A DNA stretch of 64,000 bases from GWE2-42-39 sp034003625 (GCA_034003625.1 JAVEYG010000002.1:1-64000); one strand, 5' to 3'; numbered from the stretch's first letter, positions 43,016 through 51,401 are shown. Numbers and translations are program-made. Notes: a model not told the origin generated them from the letters alone.

Positions 43016-43561
43016 CTATTTCAGATAGATAGAGGCCAGAAAATCAATTTTTGCAATCAAATTTTCAGCGTTGAACTCCGTATCGGTCCCTTTTTCCACC
43101 TCTGCAAACTCGTTCAGCAATTCTTTTTGTTCCTCCTGGCTAAAAATCTGGTCGGCCATCCGGAACAACACATTGTTTTCTTTGGCAATGTGGTTTTGCA
43201 GCAAAAAAGCATACCCGTTCATGTTTTCATAAATTATTTGGGTTGCTCCGGAATTTCCTTCTTTTAGTTTTTCTATACCTTCCTGGATAGCTTTTACATA
43301 GTTGCGCCCCTGTACATGTTCGTGCAGCATGACAACTACCGGTCCCTGTTCGGGCGAAAAGCCTTTCTTGCCCATTAACGGGAACAGCAAATCTTCTTCT
43401 TTGGCATGGTGCAAACCGTCGGCAAATTTGCGGATCAGGTTTACCACTAACTCAAAGTGGGCAATTTCAACGCTTCGTTTTTCTTCCATGGCCAGCATAA
43501 TGTCTGTCAGCCGGAGGATATGGACATGATCGTTTTCTAAGTTTTGTGTGGCCGTGCTCAT
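43016..43561 (-). CDS. Hemerythrin-domain protein
   Basis: A 181-aa four-helix hemerythrin HHE protein. Candidate diiron ligands are H12/H14 (NDHVHILRL), H52 and E56 (LHHAKEEDLLFP), H80 (MLHEHVQG), H124 and E128 (NHIAKENNVLF). It has no extra domain. Such proteins bind O2 or NO or protect iron centres. It starts four bases after the stop of the RIC gene, so the two are tightly coupled. Confidence 0.9.
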   Translation of the reverse strand: MSTATQNLENDHVHILRLTDIMLAMEEKRSVEIAHFELVVNLIRKFADGLHHAKEEDLLFPLMGKKGFSPEQGPVVVMLHEHVQGRNYVKAIQEGIEKLKEGNSGATQIIYENMNGYAFLLQNHIAKENNVLFRMADQIFSQEEQKELLNEFAEVEKGTDTEFNAENLIAKIDFLASIYLK

Positions 43562-43565
43562 TGCA

Positions 43566-44270
43566 TTATTGTTTTGCGAGGATGATTGCTTTGGGGAACA
43601 AGATGTTATTTTCTAAATGAACATGGGTATGCAGGTCGTCTTCAAATTCTTCGAGCAGTTTAAATGCTACCCGATAAGTGTTGCAGGCATCTTCCGGCAG
43701 GGCGTACCCGTTGGTGATTTCATTGATTTTGTCCATTGCCTCGCCCGCAAATTCATGTTCGCCGTTCATGCGTGAAATCTCAATAACAATAGTTGTTTTG
43801 GCGCCACGGGTGCCGTTTTTCATCACTTCTTTGATCGCCGGGAAAAGCACCTCTTCTTCCTGTTTCAGGTGTTGCAGCAATTCGCGGTTGATCTCGTGGA
43901 ACAACGATGCTACCTCGATAATTTCAGGATGGTTCTCACCGTGAACATAGGCAATTTTCTGTGTGTAATGAACCAGTTCGGGTAAGGTTTTCAGTACATA
44001 TTTGTGATGTGTGTTGACAATGTAATCTGCCAGAAAGCCCAAATCCCAGTTTTTAAAATCGTGATGCTGAGATGGTGTACTCAATTCGAGTTCATTTAGT
44101 TCGAGCGTCAATTTCTGTACATCGACGTTTTTTTCATTGCAGGCTACTTCTATACTTTTATTTCCACCACAGCAAAAGTCGATCCCCGCCTGTTTAAATA
44201 TTGCGGCTGCACGGTAATCATCGGCCACGATCTGGCCTATTGTCCTTTGTTTCAATGCTTCTGTTGTCAT
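43566..44270 (-). CDS. ric: Iron-sulfur cluster repair di-iron protein RIC (ScdA/YtfE type)
   Basis: A 234-aa RIC protein that repairs Fe-S clusters damaged by NO or peroxide. The N-terminal DUF542 domain has IVADDYRAAAIFKQAGIDFCCGG with the C33-C34 pair, and the hemerythrin domain follows with iron ligands in VNTHHKYV, HGENHPEI, HLKQEEEVLFP, NGEHEFAGE and HTHVHLENNILFPK. Length and order are standard. It is the first gene of the five-gene leftward NO operon, 49 bases downstream of a 22-bp palindrome. Confidence 0.94.
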   Translation of the reverse strand: MTTEALKQRTIGQIVADDYRAAAIFKQAGIDFCCGGNKSIEVACNEKNVDVQKLTLELNELELSTPSQHHDFKNWDLGFLADYIVNTHHKYVLKTLPELVHYTQKIAYVHGENHPEIIEVASLFHEINRELLQHLKQEEEVLFPAIKEVMKNGTRGAKTTIVIEISRMNGEHEFAGEAMDKINEITNGYALPEDACNTYRVAFKLLEEFEDDLHTHVHLENNILFPKAIILAKQ

Positions 44271-44299
44271 ATATTACTATTTTATAAGATTTTCGGATG

Positions 44300-44329
44300 T
44301 AAAAGTATAAAATATTTTTAAAAGACAAA
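44300..44329 (-). promoter_or_regulatory. Putative promoter of the RIC operon
   Basis: Minus strand: -33 TTTG (44326-44329), an 18-base spacer and -7 TACTTTTA (44300-44307). The -33 lies inside the palindrome at 44319-44340, so a repressor bound there would block transcription. Confidence 0.5.
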
Positions 44330-44340
44330 AAGGTCTTTTA
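44319..44340. promoter_or_regulatory. 22-bp palindrome, probable Rrf2/NO-responsive operator (copy 2)
   Basis: TAAAAGAC-N6-GTCTTTTA lies between divergent RIC and Rrf2 genes and covers the -33 position of the RIC promoter. It also abuts the -33 position of an Rrf2-side promoter (-7 TATTTTTG at 44362-44369). The same palindrome occurs at 11468-11489. The adjacent Rrf2 protein is the obvious candidate binder. Confidence 0.65.
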
Positions 44341-44390
44341 GTAAATTTTGAAAATATTTTCTATTTTTGTTGAAAATTTTTCAGGTAGAT

Positions 44391-44460
44391 GAGTTTCGAG
44401 TATTGAGAAATGAGCATTGAGAAATGAGTATCGAGTATCAAAGATCGGAAATCGAGTATC
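44391..44460 (+). repeat. Short GAGTATYGAG / GAGAAATGAG tandem-like repeats
   Basis: The leader of the Rrf2 gene holds degenerate 7-12-base units (GAGTATTGAG, AAATGAG, GAGTATCGAGTATC). A similar GGAAATGA run lies at 50201-50245. Function unknown. Confidence 0.6.
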
Positions 44461-44517
44461 ACGTACCGGGAATCATGGAACCTGTGTTGAGGACAAAGAC
44501 TAACGCGATATATATTA

Positions 44518-44952
44518 ATGTTTAACAAAGAAACAGAATACGCGCTCCGGGGACTGGTTTATATCCAGCATCAGAATTACCAGGGATTACGCCCTGGCAT
44601 TGAGGAGATTGCCCGGGAAATTGAGGCGCCACAGGCTTTCACCGCAAAAATTCTGCAACGGTTAGTACGGTTAGGTTTTGTCAACTCGACCAAAGGTAAG
44701 GGTGGGGGATTTCATTTTGATGAGTCGAAACCTGATTTGTCGCTGAAACAGTTGATTTTGTCGATGGAAGGAGGGCGCATATTAGATGGCTGTGGTTTTG
44801 GAATGAAACATTGCGATGCCGAACACCCTTGTCCGTTGCACGATCAATATGGCCCCATCCGGGAAGCGCTTAACAGGTTAGTGAGCGAAGAGACGATCCA
44901 AAGCCTGGCCCGGAGATCTGATTCGTTGTTTAAGGTTTTAAATATGAGGTAG
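44518..44952 (+). CDS. Rrf2-family Fe-S transcriptional regulator
   Basis: A 144-aa Rrf2 protein. The N-terminal winged helix (EYALRGLVYI, ILQRLVRLGFVNSTKGKGGGF) binds DNA; three cysteines at C92, C99 and C105 (DGCGFGMKHCDAEHPCPLH) are placed like those that hold the cluster in IscR and NsrR. An NO-labile Fe-S cluster and repressor role are inferred from its position between RIC and the ferredoxin genes, next to the palindrome. Two bases separate its stop from the next ATG. Its 3' half matches the relic at 11.1 kb. Confidence 0.9.
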   Translation: MFNKETEYALRGLVYIQHQNYQGLRPGIEEIAREIEAPQAFTAKILQRLVRLGFVNSTKGKGGGFHFDESKPDLSLKQLILSMEGGRILDGCGFGMKHCDAEHPCPLHDQYGPIREALNRLVSEETIQSLARRSDSLFKVLNMR

Positions 44953-44954
44953 TT

Positions 44955-45935
44955 ATGATGTTGAATAAAAAATTACGGTTGCCTGCTGCGGTTTTCCTAT
45001 TTGTATTTTTTCTGTTGGGAATGGTGCAGTGGAAAATGGCGGACAACCCGATCCTGATCGCGGAACGTTTCTGGAAAGGGGCCGGATGGGTACAATTGGG
45101 GTTGATTGCCCTATATGGCGCTTTCGTGGCCTGGAAAATGCAGGACCCGACGAATGTACCGCAATGGCGGCGCATTACCTGGACACTTTTTTCAATCGTA
45201 TTTTTTGCTCAATTGGGACTGGGTTTGTTGGGCGCCGAAAAGTTCCTGATGACTGGAAAACTGCACCTGCCTATCCCCATGATGATAGTGGCGGGCCCGT
45301 TGCACCGGATGCAGTTGTCGTTTATGACCATTCTTTTTATCAGTACCATCATTCTTACCGGCCCGGCCTGGTGCAGCCATTTGTGCTATTTTGGCGCGAT
45401 GGATAACCTGGCCGCACAGGGAAGGGGCAAAGCTGCAAAGCTGAAAAACCAGCGAGCCATCAAATCTACGGTACTGATATTGGTGGTGGCAGCAGCTTTA
45501 GGTTTGCGTTGGTTCAATGTGCCAACGCTTGCAACCACCCTTATTGCAGTGGCTTTTGGGTTGACCGGAATTGGTGTGATGATCTTTTTTTCGAGGAAGC
45601 ATAAAAAAATGGTACACTGCACTTTGTATTGCCCGATTGGTACGGTGGTCAACCTCACCAAGCCTGTCAACCCGTTCCGGATGTATATTGATTTAAATTG
45701 CGATTTGTGCATGAAATGTACCAGTTATTGTAAGTACGACGCGCTGGGCGTTCGGGATATAAAAAATAAAAAGCCCGGGTTTAATTGTACCTTATGTGGC
45801 GATTGCCTCACGGCTTGCCGGCATAACTCGATCAAATACAAATTTTTCAACTTAAGCCCACAGGCTTCCCGGAACCTGTATTTGTTCCTGACCATTTCGC
45901 TACATGCAGCATTTCTGGCGCTGGCAAAAATTTAA
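44955..45935 (+). CDS. NosR/NapH-like polyferredoxin membrane protein
   Basis: A 326-aa membrane protein with about five to six helices and two [4Fe-4S] ferredoxin motifs near the C-terminus (CDLCMKCTSYCKYDAL and CTLCGDCLTACRHNSIKY). Two CxxxC(P)-type motifs (WCSHLCYFGAMD, HCTLYCPIG) lie on the same side, as in NapH, NosR and CcoG. Such proteins pass electrons across the membrane. No nosZ or nap genes are nearby, so the acceptor is unknown; a role in NO or haem stress is inferred from the cluster. ATG 44955 or 44958. Confidence 0.85.
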   Translation: MMLNKKLRLPAAVFLFVFFLLGMVQWKMADNPILIAERFWKGAGWVQLGLIALYGAFVAWKMQDPTNVPQWRRITWTLFSIVFFAQLGLGLLGAEKFLMTGKLHLPIPMMIVAGPLHRMQLSFMTILFISTIILTGPAWCSHLCYFGAMDNLAAQGRGKAAKLKNQRAIKSTVLILVVAAALGLRWFNVPTLATTLIAVAFGLTGIGVMIFFSRKHKKMVHCTLYCPIGTVVNLTKPVNPFRMYIDLNCDLCMKCTSYCKYDALGVRDIKNKKPGFNCTLCGDCLTACRHNSIKYKFFNLSPQASRNLYLFLTISLHAAFLALAKI

Positions 45936-45948
45936 AAAGAACAGGAAA

Positions 45949-46434
45949 ATGATCTATTCAAACGAAAAAATAAGACGACAAGACCGCTTACTGAATGAAG
46001 AAACTGCCCGTTCATTGTTGAATAATGGCGAATACGGCGTGCTTTCGATGCAAACGCCGGAGGGTGGGGGATATGGGATACCGGTCAATTTTGTGTGGGA
46101 TGGCGCCCGCTCCATTTATCTGCACTGTGCGCCTGAAGGTGAGAAATTGCGCTGCATTGCATCCTGTAACCGGGTTTCGTTTTGTGTGACCGGAGAAACG
46201 AATGTAGTATCAAACAAATTCACGACCGGGTATGAAAGCATTGTCCTGAAAGGTGAAGCAAGTACCGGGCTTCGGGAAGAAGAAAGACGAACGGCCTTGA
46301 AACTTTTTATCGTGAAATATTCTCCGGAAGACACAGAAACAGGGTTAAAATACATTGAAAAATCGTTCCACCGCACCGAAATCATCCGCTTAGATATGTA
46401 TGAGTGGACGGGGAAATGCAAACGGGTAAAATAA
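45949..46434 (+). CDS. NimA-like pyridoxamine 5'-phosphate oxidase family flavoprotein
   Basis: A 161-aa split-barrel protein. Motifs match NimA/NimB-type nitroimidazole reductases: LLNNGEYGVLSM, GYGIPVNFVWDG, IYLHCAPEGEKL and VSFCVTG. It probably binds FMN or haem. The start at 45949 follows a purine stretch; an earlier in-frame ATG overlaps the ferredoxin gene. In this context it may act on an NO-derived or nitro compound. Confidence 0.85.
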   Translation: MIYSNEKIRRQDRLLNEETARSLLNNGEYGVLSMQTPEGGGYGIPVNFVWDGARSIYLHCAPEGEKLRCIASCNRVSFCVTGETNVVSNKFTTGYESIVLKGEASTGLREEERRTALKLFIVKYSPEDTETGLKYIEKSFHRTEIIRLDMYEWTGKCKRVK

Positions 46435-46525
46435 ATCATCATTTATTGGGATTGATTTTCTGAAATTGCATAACTTTCTTTACACAGGAGGATTTATTTT
46501 CAGTTTATACATTAATTGATACGAT

Positions 46526-47758
46526 ATGAGTGAATTAATCAACAACTCGGAAAAACGGAAAGAGCTGCTGAAACATATGATTTTGCAGCTTCATAGTGGC
46601 GAAGCGCCTGAATTGGTAAGGAAACGGCTGATTGACCTGTTGCAGGCGGTCCCGTACGACGAAGTGGTGGAAGTGGAACAGGAACTGATTGCCGAAGGTT
46701 TGCCGGTGGAAGAAGTACTCCGGCTTTGCGATATCCATTCGATGGTACTCGACGGTCATATCGACCAAAGCGGTGCCCAACCGGTTCCTCCGGGGCATCC
46801 GGTCGACACGTTCAAAAAAGAAAACAGGGAACTTGAAAGAGTAATTAACGATCTGAACCTGCTTTTCGACCAGGTAAAAATGCTGAAAGAAGAAGAACTG
46901 ACCGGCTGGCTCATCGCAGTACACGGCAAATTCAACAGTCTGATGGATGTCGATAAACATTATCAGCGCAAAGAGTATCTGGTTTTTCCTTTTCTTGAAA
47001 AAAACGGGATCACCGGGCCACCCAAAGTGATGTGGGGAAAACACGACGAAATCAGGGCTTTGATTAAAGCATCGATTGAAGCGGTGCAGTCGCACGAAGG
47101 CATTTCGAAAGATGAGCTTCAAACGCTGATCGACCTGGTGCTTCGTCCGGCTGTAAACGGAGTGGACGACATGATCGGCAAGGAAGAAGAAATCCTGTTG
47201 CCAATGTGCATGGACACGCTGACCGATCAGGATTGGTATGCCGTATACGAGCAAACCATGGAATTCGGTTTCTGCCTGTACGATCCGGAAGAAGAATGGA
47301 ACCCTGAAAATGTGGAAGTAAGCGAAGTGGCTTTCAACACAAAAAACAGTATTGGCTTGTCGACCGGGAGTTTCAGTTTAGACGAGATGGAAGCTTTGTT
47401 CAAAACCCTGCCCATCGACATTACTTTTGTGGATAAGAACGATAAAGTAAAGTTTTTCAGTCTGGGCCCCGACCGTATTTTTACCCGCAACCGGGCCATC
47501 CTCGGGCGCGACGTGCGCATGTGCCACCCGCCATCGAGTGTGCACGTGGTCGACCAGATTTTAGAAGACTTCCGGAGCGGAAAGGAAAACAGTGCTGCAT
47601 TTTGGGTCAATATGCGGGGGCGGTTTATTTACATTGAATACTTTGCCCTTCGCGGTAAAAACGATGAATATCTGGGAACCATTGAATTTACACAGGATTT
47701 GACCCATTTGCGCCAGTTGGAAGGCGAACAGCGATTATTGGCCTATTCAAAAAAATAA
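46526..47758 (+). CDS. DUF438/hemerythrin/PAS protein (copy 2)
   Basis: A 410-aa protein. A DUF438 domain (about 1-75; LHSGEAPELVRKRLIDLLQ, then LCDIHSMVL with Cys and His) is followed by a hemerythrin-like domain (about 90-240; HYQRKEYLVFPFLEK, WGKHDEIRAL, KEEEILLPM) and a PAS domain (about 285-405; IDITFVDKNDKVKFFS, LGRDVRMCHPPSSVHVVDQ, FIYIEYFALRGK). No output domain. The PAS domain is clearly related to that of the 38951 protein. It overlaps the next gene by one base (TAATG). A gas- or redox-sensing role is inferred; a simple diiron scavenger is the alternative. Confidence 0.85.
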   Translation: MSELINNSEKRKELLKHMILQLHSGEAPELVRKRLIDLLQAVPYDEVVEVEQELIAEGLPVEEVLRLCDIHSMVLDGHIDQSGAQPVPPGHPVDTFKKENRELERVINDLNLLFDQVKMLKEEELTGWLIAVHGKFNSLMDVDKHYQRKEYLVFPFLEKNGITGPPKVMWGKHDEIRALIKASIEAVQSHEGISKDELQTLIDLVLRPAVNGVDDMIGKEEEILLPMCMDTLTDQDWYAVYEQTMEFGFCLYDPEEEWNPENVEVSEVAFNTKNSIGLSTGSFSLDEMEALFKTLPIDITFVDKNDKVKFFSLGPDRIFTRNRAILGRDVRMCHPPSSVHVVDQILEDFRSGKENSAAFWVNMRGRFIYIEYFALRGKNDEYLGTIEFTQDLTHLRQLEGEQRLLAYSKK

Positions 47759-48282
47759 TGATGGACGAAGAAAAACTGTCGATCACACCCAAAACAAAAG
47801 TAGGCGAACTGCTCGACCATTTTCCTCAGTTGGAAGTGGTTTTGCTAAAGCTTTCGCCTGCTTTTGCGAGTCTGAAAAACCCGATCCTGCGACGTACGGT
47901 GGCCAAAGTCGCTTCTTTGCAACAGGCCGCCGCTATTGGGGGGATGAAAGTAGAAGAATTAGTGAACCAACTGCGGGCTGAAGTAGGTCAGGACCCATTG
48001 TTTGGCGATGGCGCCGATTCTGAATACTTAGTAAAAGAACTGCCTGCATGGTTTGATGAAAGCAAAATTATTGCCCGTTTCGATGCACGGGAGATCATCC
48101 AGTCGGGAGGCAGCCCCATGAACCGGATTCTCGATGAGACCAAAACATTGAAAAAAGGGGAAATTTACGAATTAGTGACGCCGTTTGTGCCTGCCCCGAT
48201 TATTGATATGCTTCAAAAGAAAGGGTTTGATATTGTTTCAATGCAAAAAGATGAAGCGGTTGTTACCTGGGTAAAAAAATAA
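47758..48282 (+). CDS. DUF1858/DUF2249-domain protein
   Basis: A 174-aa protein with an N-terminal DUF1858 domain (TPKTKVGELLDHFPQLEVVL, EVGQDP nearby) and a C-terminal DUF2249-like segment (ARFDAREIIQSGGSPMNRIL, KKGEIYELVTPFVPAPIIDM). Both domains often accompany DUF438, hemerythrin and RIC proteins in anaerobes. Function unknown. It is the last gene of the rightward NO-island unit and ends at a hairpin terminator. Confidence 0.85.
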   Translation: MMDEEKLSITPKTKVGELLDHFPQLEVVLLKLSPAFASLKNPILRRTVAKVASLQQAAAIGGMKVEELVNQLRAEVGQDPLFGDGADSEYLVKELPAWFDESKIIARFDAREIIQSGGSPMNRILDETKTLKKGEIYELVTPFVPAPIIDMLQKKGFDIVSMQKDEAVVTWVKK

Positions 48283-48317
48283 AAGAGGCAATCGCAAACC
48301 ATGCGATGCCTCTTTTT
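48281..48317. terminator. Terminator between DUF1858 gene and tRNA-Lys
   Basis: Stem AAAGAGGCA-ATCGC / GCGAT-GCCTCTTT with T5 after it; A4 on the other side allows use from both directions. Confidence 0.85.
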
Positions 48318-48318
48318 C

Positions 48319-48394
<76 letters not shown>

Positions 48395-48407
48395 GTTTTT
48401 CGGGCAC

Positions 48408-48438
48408 CAAAGGTAATTGTTTATCGGAAACAGGCAAA
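48408..48438 (-). promoter_or_regulatory. Promoter of tRNA-Lys
   Basis: Minus strand: TTTG (48435-48438), 19-base spacer, TACCTTTG (48408-48415), a perfect Bacteroidota consensus promoter 13 bases before the tRNA. Confidence 0.75.
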
Positions 48439-48496
48439 ACATCTTTTGATATTTTTCCTTATTTTCATTCTGGATCGATTGAACAGATGATATATC

Positions 48497-48527
48497 GTTG
48501 GCATGATAATTAAAAAATGTAACTTTG
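48497..48527 (+). promoter_or_regulatory. Putative promoter of the nfeD gene
   Basis: GTTG (48497-48500), 19-base spacer, TAACTTTG (48520-48527). It would give a leader of about 190 bases that contains the hairpin repeat at 48560-48658. Confidence 0.5.
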
Positions 48528-48559
48528 AAACCAGTGTTGTATTAATCAATAAATGACGG

Positions 48560-48658
48560 TTTGTTATTTCTGAGGAAGCGAATCTGTTTGCCGACAGGCA
48601 GGGAATCTCACGATCAGGACTATTTACAACAGATTCTTTACTGCGTTCAGGATGACAA
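48560..48658. repeat. Dispersed inverted-repeat element in the nfeD leader
   Basis: The ends (TTTGTTATTTCTGAGGAAGC and, inverted, TTTGTCATCCTGAACGCAG, both running to GAATCT) pair imperfectly around a 45-base centre. Sequences of the type 'GATTCTTTACTGCGTTCAGGATGACA' in shorter or longer form are a common dispersed intergenic repeat in Bacteroidota; I recognise the pattern but cannot count copies here. Confidence 0.55.
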
Positions 48659-48727
48659 AACCAGGTTCACAACACTATTCTGTAAGTCTGGATCAGGTTT
48701 TTTGTGTCGCACCTAAAGAATATAAAG

Positions 48728-50158
48728 ATGAGATCAGGAATAATAACTATTGCAATTTCTTTTTTGCTTTCTGTGAGCGGGTGTTTTGCCCAGGATTCGC
48801 TTGCTGTGAAGAACGTTCCGGAGAAAAATCCGAAAGAAAAGACACTTGTTTATAAACTGAATATCAAAGAGAATATAGCCCCGGCTGTCTGGCGGCAAAC
48901 CCAACAGGCGTTTGATGCAGCCGACAGCCTGCAAGCCGATCTGATACTGATTCATATGAACACTTATGGGGGGACGGTACTGGACGCTGATTCGATCCGC
49001 ACCAAAATTCTGAACAGTCCAATCCCTGTATATGTGTTTATCGACAATAATGCCGCTTCGGCGGGTGCCCTGATTTCGGTAGCCTGCGACCGTATTTATA
49101 TGCGCAAGGGCTCGTCGATTGGCGCAGCAACCGTGGTGAATCAAACGGGTGAGAAAATGCCAGATAAATATCAGTCGTACATGCGTTCGATTATGCGGGC
49201 TACGGCCGAAGCGCATGGAAAAGATACTATTGTGGAGGGACAGGACACTGTTTTTCGGTGGAAGCGCGACCCGCGTATTGCCGAAGCAATGGTGGACGAA
49301 GCGGTTTTTATCGAAGGAATTATTGATACCGGGAAGATACTCACCTTTACTCCTCTCGAAGCGGTCAAACATGGTTTTTGCGAAGGTATTGTTGAAAATG
49401 TGGATGAACTGATAGAAGAAGCCGGGTATGAGGATTATGAAATGGTAGAATACAAACCGACCGGGTTGGAACGCCTGATTGGTTTTCTTGTCAACCCGGT
49501 GGTTTCCGGTATTCTGATTATGGCTATTCTTGGCGGGATTTATTTTGAGATGCAGACTCCCGGCGTTGGTTTCCCGCTGATAGTGGCCGTATTGGCCGCT
49601 ATCACTTACTTTGCCCCGTTGTACCTCGAAGGGCTCGCTGCTAACTGGGAGATTATTATTTTTATTATCGGGCTGATCCTGATTGCCATCGAAATATTTG
49701 TTTTTCCCGGCTTTGGGGTGGCCGGGATTTCAGGTATTGTACTGGCTTTTGCCGGTTTGGTACTGAGCTTGGTAGATAATGTCCATTTCAATTTCGACCA
49801 TGTAAACCCGAGCCAGCTGATGGTGGCCCTTTCCACTGTCGTATTTTCGTCTTTTGCCGGGTTTATTTTGTCGCTCTGGCTGAGCAAACGCTTTTTTACC
49901 GCACAATCGGGCGTTTTGAAAAACCTTTCGTTACAGGATGTCCAGAAACGCGAAGACGGTTATGTCAGCATTGATATTAACCTGATGCAGTTAAAAGGAA
50001 AAGAAGGAGTTGCCCATACAGTTTTGCGCCCTTCGGGAAAAGTAAAAATTGACGGGGCTGTGTACGATGCCGTTTCGGAGCTGGGCATGATTGAAAAAGG
50101 CGAAGCTGTTAAAGTGACAAGGGTAGAAGCAACACAGGTTTATGTGGAACGGATATAA
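48728..50158 (+). CDS. NfeD-family membrane serine protease (long form)
   Basis: A 476-aa NfeD1b-type protein. A signal peptide (residues 1-22, ending GCFAQ) is followed by a ClpP/crotonase-like protease domain (about 35-230; MNTYGGTVLDADS, the Ser in NNAASAGALIS, the Lys in MPDKYQSYMRS), four to five transmembrane helices (about 255-400) and a C-terminal OB-fold NfeD domain. Such proteases act on stomatin-family partners; no stomatin gene adjoins it here. The ATG at 48728 is preferred over an in-frame GTG at 48704. Confidence 0.9.
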   Translation: MRSGIITIAISFLLSVSGCFAQDSLAVKNVPEKNPKEKTLVYKLNIKENIAPAVWRQTQQAFDAADSLQADLILIHMNTYGGTVLDADSIRTKILNSPIPVYVFIDNNAASAGALISVACDRIYMRKGSSIGAATVVNQTGEKMPDKYQSYMRSIMRATAEAHGKDTIVEGQDTVFRWKRDPRIAEAMVDEAVFIEGIIDTGKILTFTPLEAVKHGFCEGIVENVDELIEEAGYEDYEMVEYKPTGLERLIGFLVNPVVSGILIMAILGGIYFEMQTPGVGFPLIVAVLAAITYFAPLYLEGLAANWEIIIFIIGLILIAIEIFVFPGFGVAGISGIVLAFAGLVLSLVDNVHFNFDHVNPSQLMVALSTVVFSSFAGFILSLWLSKRFFTAQSGVLKNLSLQDVQKREDGYVSIDINLMQLKGKEGVAHTVLRPSGKVKIDGAVYDAVSELGMIEKGEAVKVTRVEATQVYVERI

Positions 50159-50200
50159 CGTTTGTTTTTATCAACAAAAACTGCCTTTTCTGTGTAGTTC

Positions 50201-50245
50201 TGAGGAAATGTGGATATGTGGAAATGAGGAAATGAGGAAATGAGG
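50201..50245 (+). repeat. Short GGAAATGA tandem repeats
   Basis: About four to five degenerate copies of an 8-base unit (TGAGGAAATG, GTGGAAATGAGGAAATGAGG) in the 218-base gap between nfeD and ftsY. No gene is seen in the rest of this gap. Confidence 0.65.
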
Positions 50246-50376
50246 GATATACTATTTGGAATGAGCTGATTTGCCTGGTCTATGAAATGGCCCTCCTGGC
50301 TTTTACTGGGCCTTGTTTTTGCAGGCTTACTGAAAGTTTATTTTCTACAAAAACAAATCAGAAGTCGGAACGGTTT

Positions 50377-51327
50377 TCAGGAAAACAGGGATTCAACAAA
50401 TTCTTTTCTGCGGAAAATTTGCAGGTCTTCCATTTTTTCGCCGATGCCAATGTATTTGACCGGAATTTTAAACTGATCGGAAATACCAATCACCACACCG
50501 CCTTTGGCTGTACCGTCGAGTTTGGTGAGCGCCATCGCGGTCACTTCAGTTGCTTTGGTAAACTGTTTGGCCTGTTCAAAGGCATTTTGCCCGGTTGAGC
50601 CGTCGAGTATGAGCAGTACCTCGTTGGGGGCGCCGGGGATAATTTTTTGCATCACCGTTTTTATTTTCGACAATTCGTTCATCAGGTTTATTTTGTTGTG
50701 CAACCTTCCGGCGGTATCAATAATTACCACATCGGCTCCCTGTGCTTTTGCCGAAGCAACTGTGTCGTAAGCCACCGATGCCGGATCGGAACCCATCTTT
50801 TGTTTGATGATTGGCACGTCGACACGCTGTGCCCAGATTTCCAACTGGTCGATGGCCGCAGCGCGGAATGTATCGGCTGCCCCGATAACTACTTTTTTGC
50901 CTGCCTGTTTGAACTGGTAGGCCAATTTTCCGATGGTTGTAGTTTTCCCAACCCCGTTCACTCCCACCACCATGATCACATACGGGATGCCATTTTCGGG
51001 AAGGTCGAAATCGGCCACATCTGTCGAATTATTTTCTTCGAGCAATGCGGCAATTTCTTCTTTCAGTATCGTATTTAATTCCGAAGCATTCAGGTATTTG
51101 TCGCGCGATGTTCGTTTTTCGATCCGGTCAATAATTTTCAGGGTAGTTTCGACGCCTACATCCGAAGAAATCAACACTTCTTCCAGGTTATCCAGCACTT
51201 CGTCATCAACTTTCGATTTACCAATAATTACACGTCCTAACTTTTTGAAAACACTTTCTTTGGTTTTTTGCAAACCCTGGTCAAGACTATCTTTTTTTGA
51301 TTTGGTAAAACTTCCGAAGATACCCAT
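50377..51327 (-). CDS. ftsY: Signal recognition particle receptor FtsY
   Basis: A 316-aa SRP GTPase that docks SRP-ribosome complexes at the membrane. The start at 51327 gives MGIFGSFTKSKKDSLDQGL, a normal short-A-domain FtsY. The N domain (about 20-100) and G domain (about 105-316) follow: GVNGVGKTTTIGKL, DTFRAAA, DTAGRLHN, TKLDGTAKGG. A-domain is very short, as usual in this phylum. Confidence 0.96.
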   Translation of the reverse strand: MGIFGSFTKSKKDSLDQGLQKTKESVFKKLGRVIIGKSKVDDEVLDNLEEVLISSDVGVETTLKIIDRIEKRTSRDKYLNASELNTILKEEIAALLEENNSTDVADFDLPENGIPYVIMVVGVNGVGKTTTIGKLAYQFKQAGKKVVIGAADTFRAAAIDQLEIWAQRVDVPIIKQKMGSDPASVAYDTVASAKAQGADVVIIDTAGRLHNKINLMNELSKIKTVMQKIIPGAPNEVLLILDGSTGQNAFEQAKQFTKATEVTAMALTKLDGTAKGGVVIGISDQFKIPVKYIGIGEKMEDLQIFRRKEFVESLFS

Positions 51328-51401
51328 GTCTAAAAAATTTTGAGGCCGGCAAGTTAGCAATTTTTGCTGAATGAAAACTGTTAAATGGAAAACTTCTATA
51401 C

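Noticed and set aside
44391..44460. Possible CRISPR array in the GAGTATCGAG repeats
   Set aside because: Units are 7-12 bases without spacers of uniform length; no cas genes are in the window.
46535..47254. A 239-codon antisense frame in the DUF438-PAS gene
   Set aside because: His/Phe-rich reading typical of the complement of an acidic coding frame; no domain.
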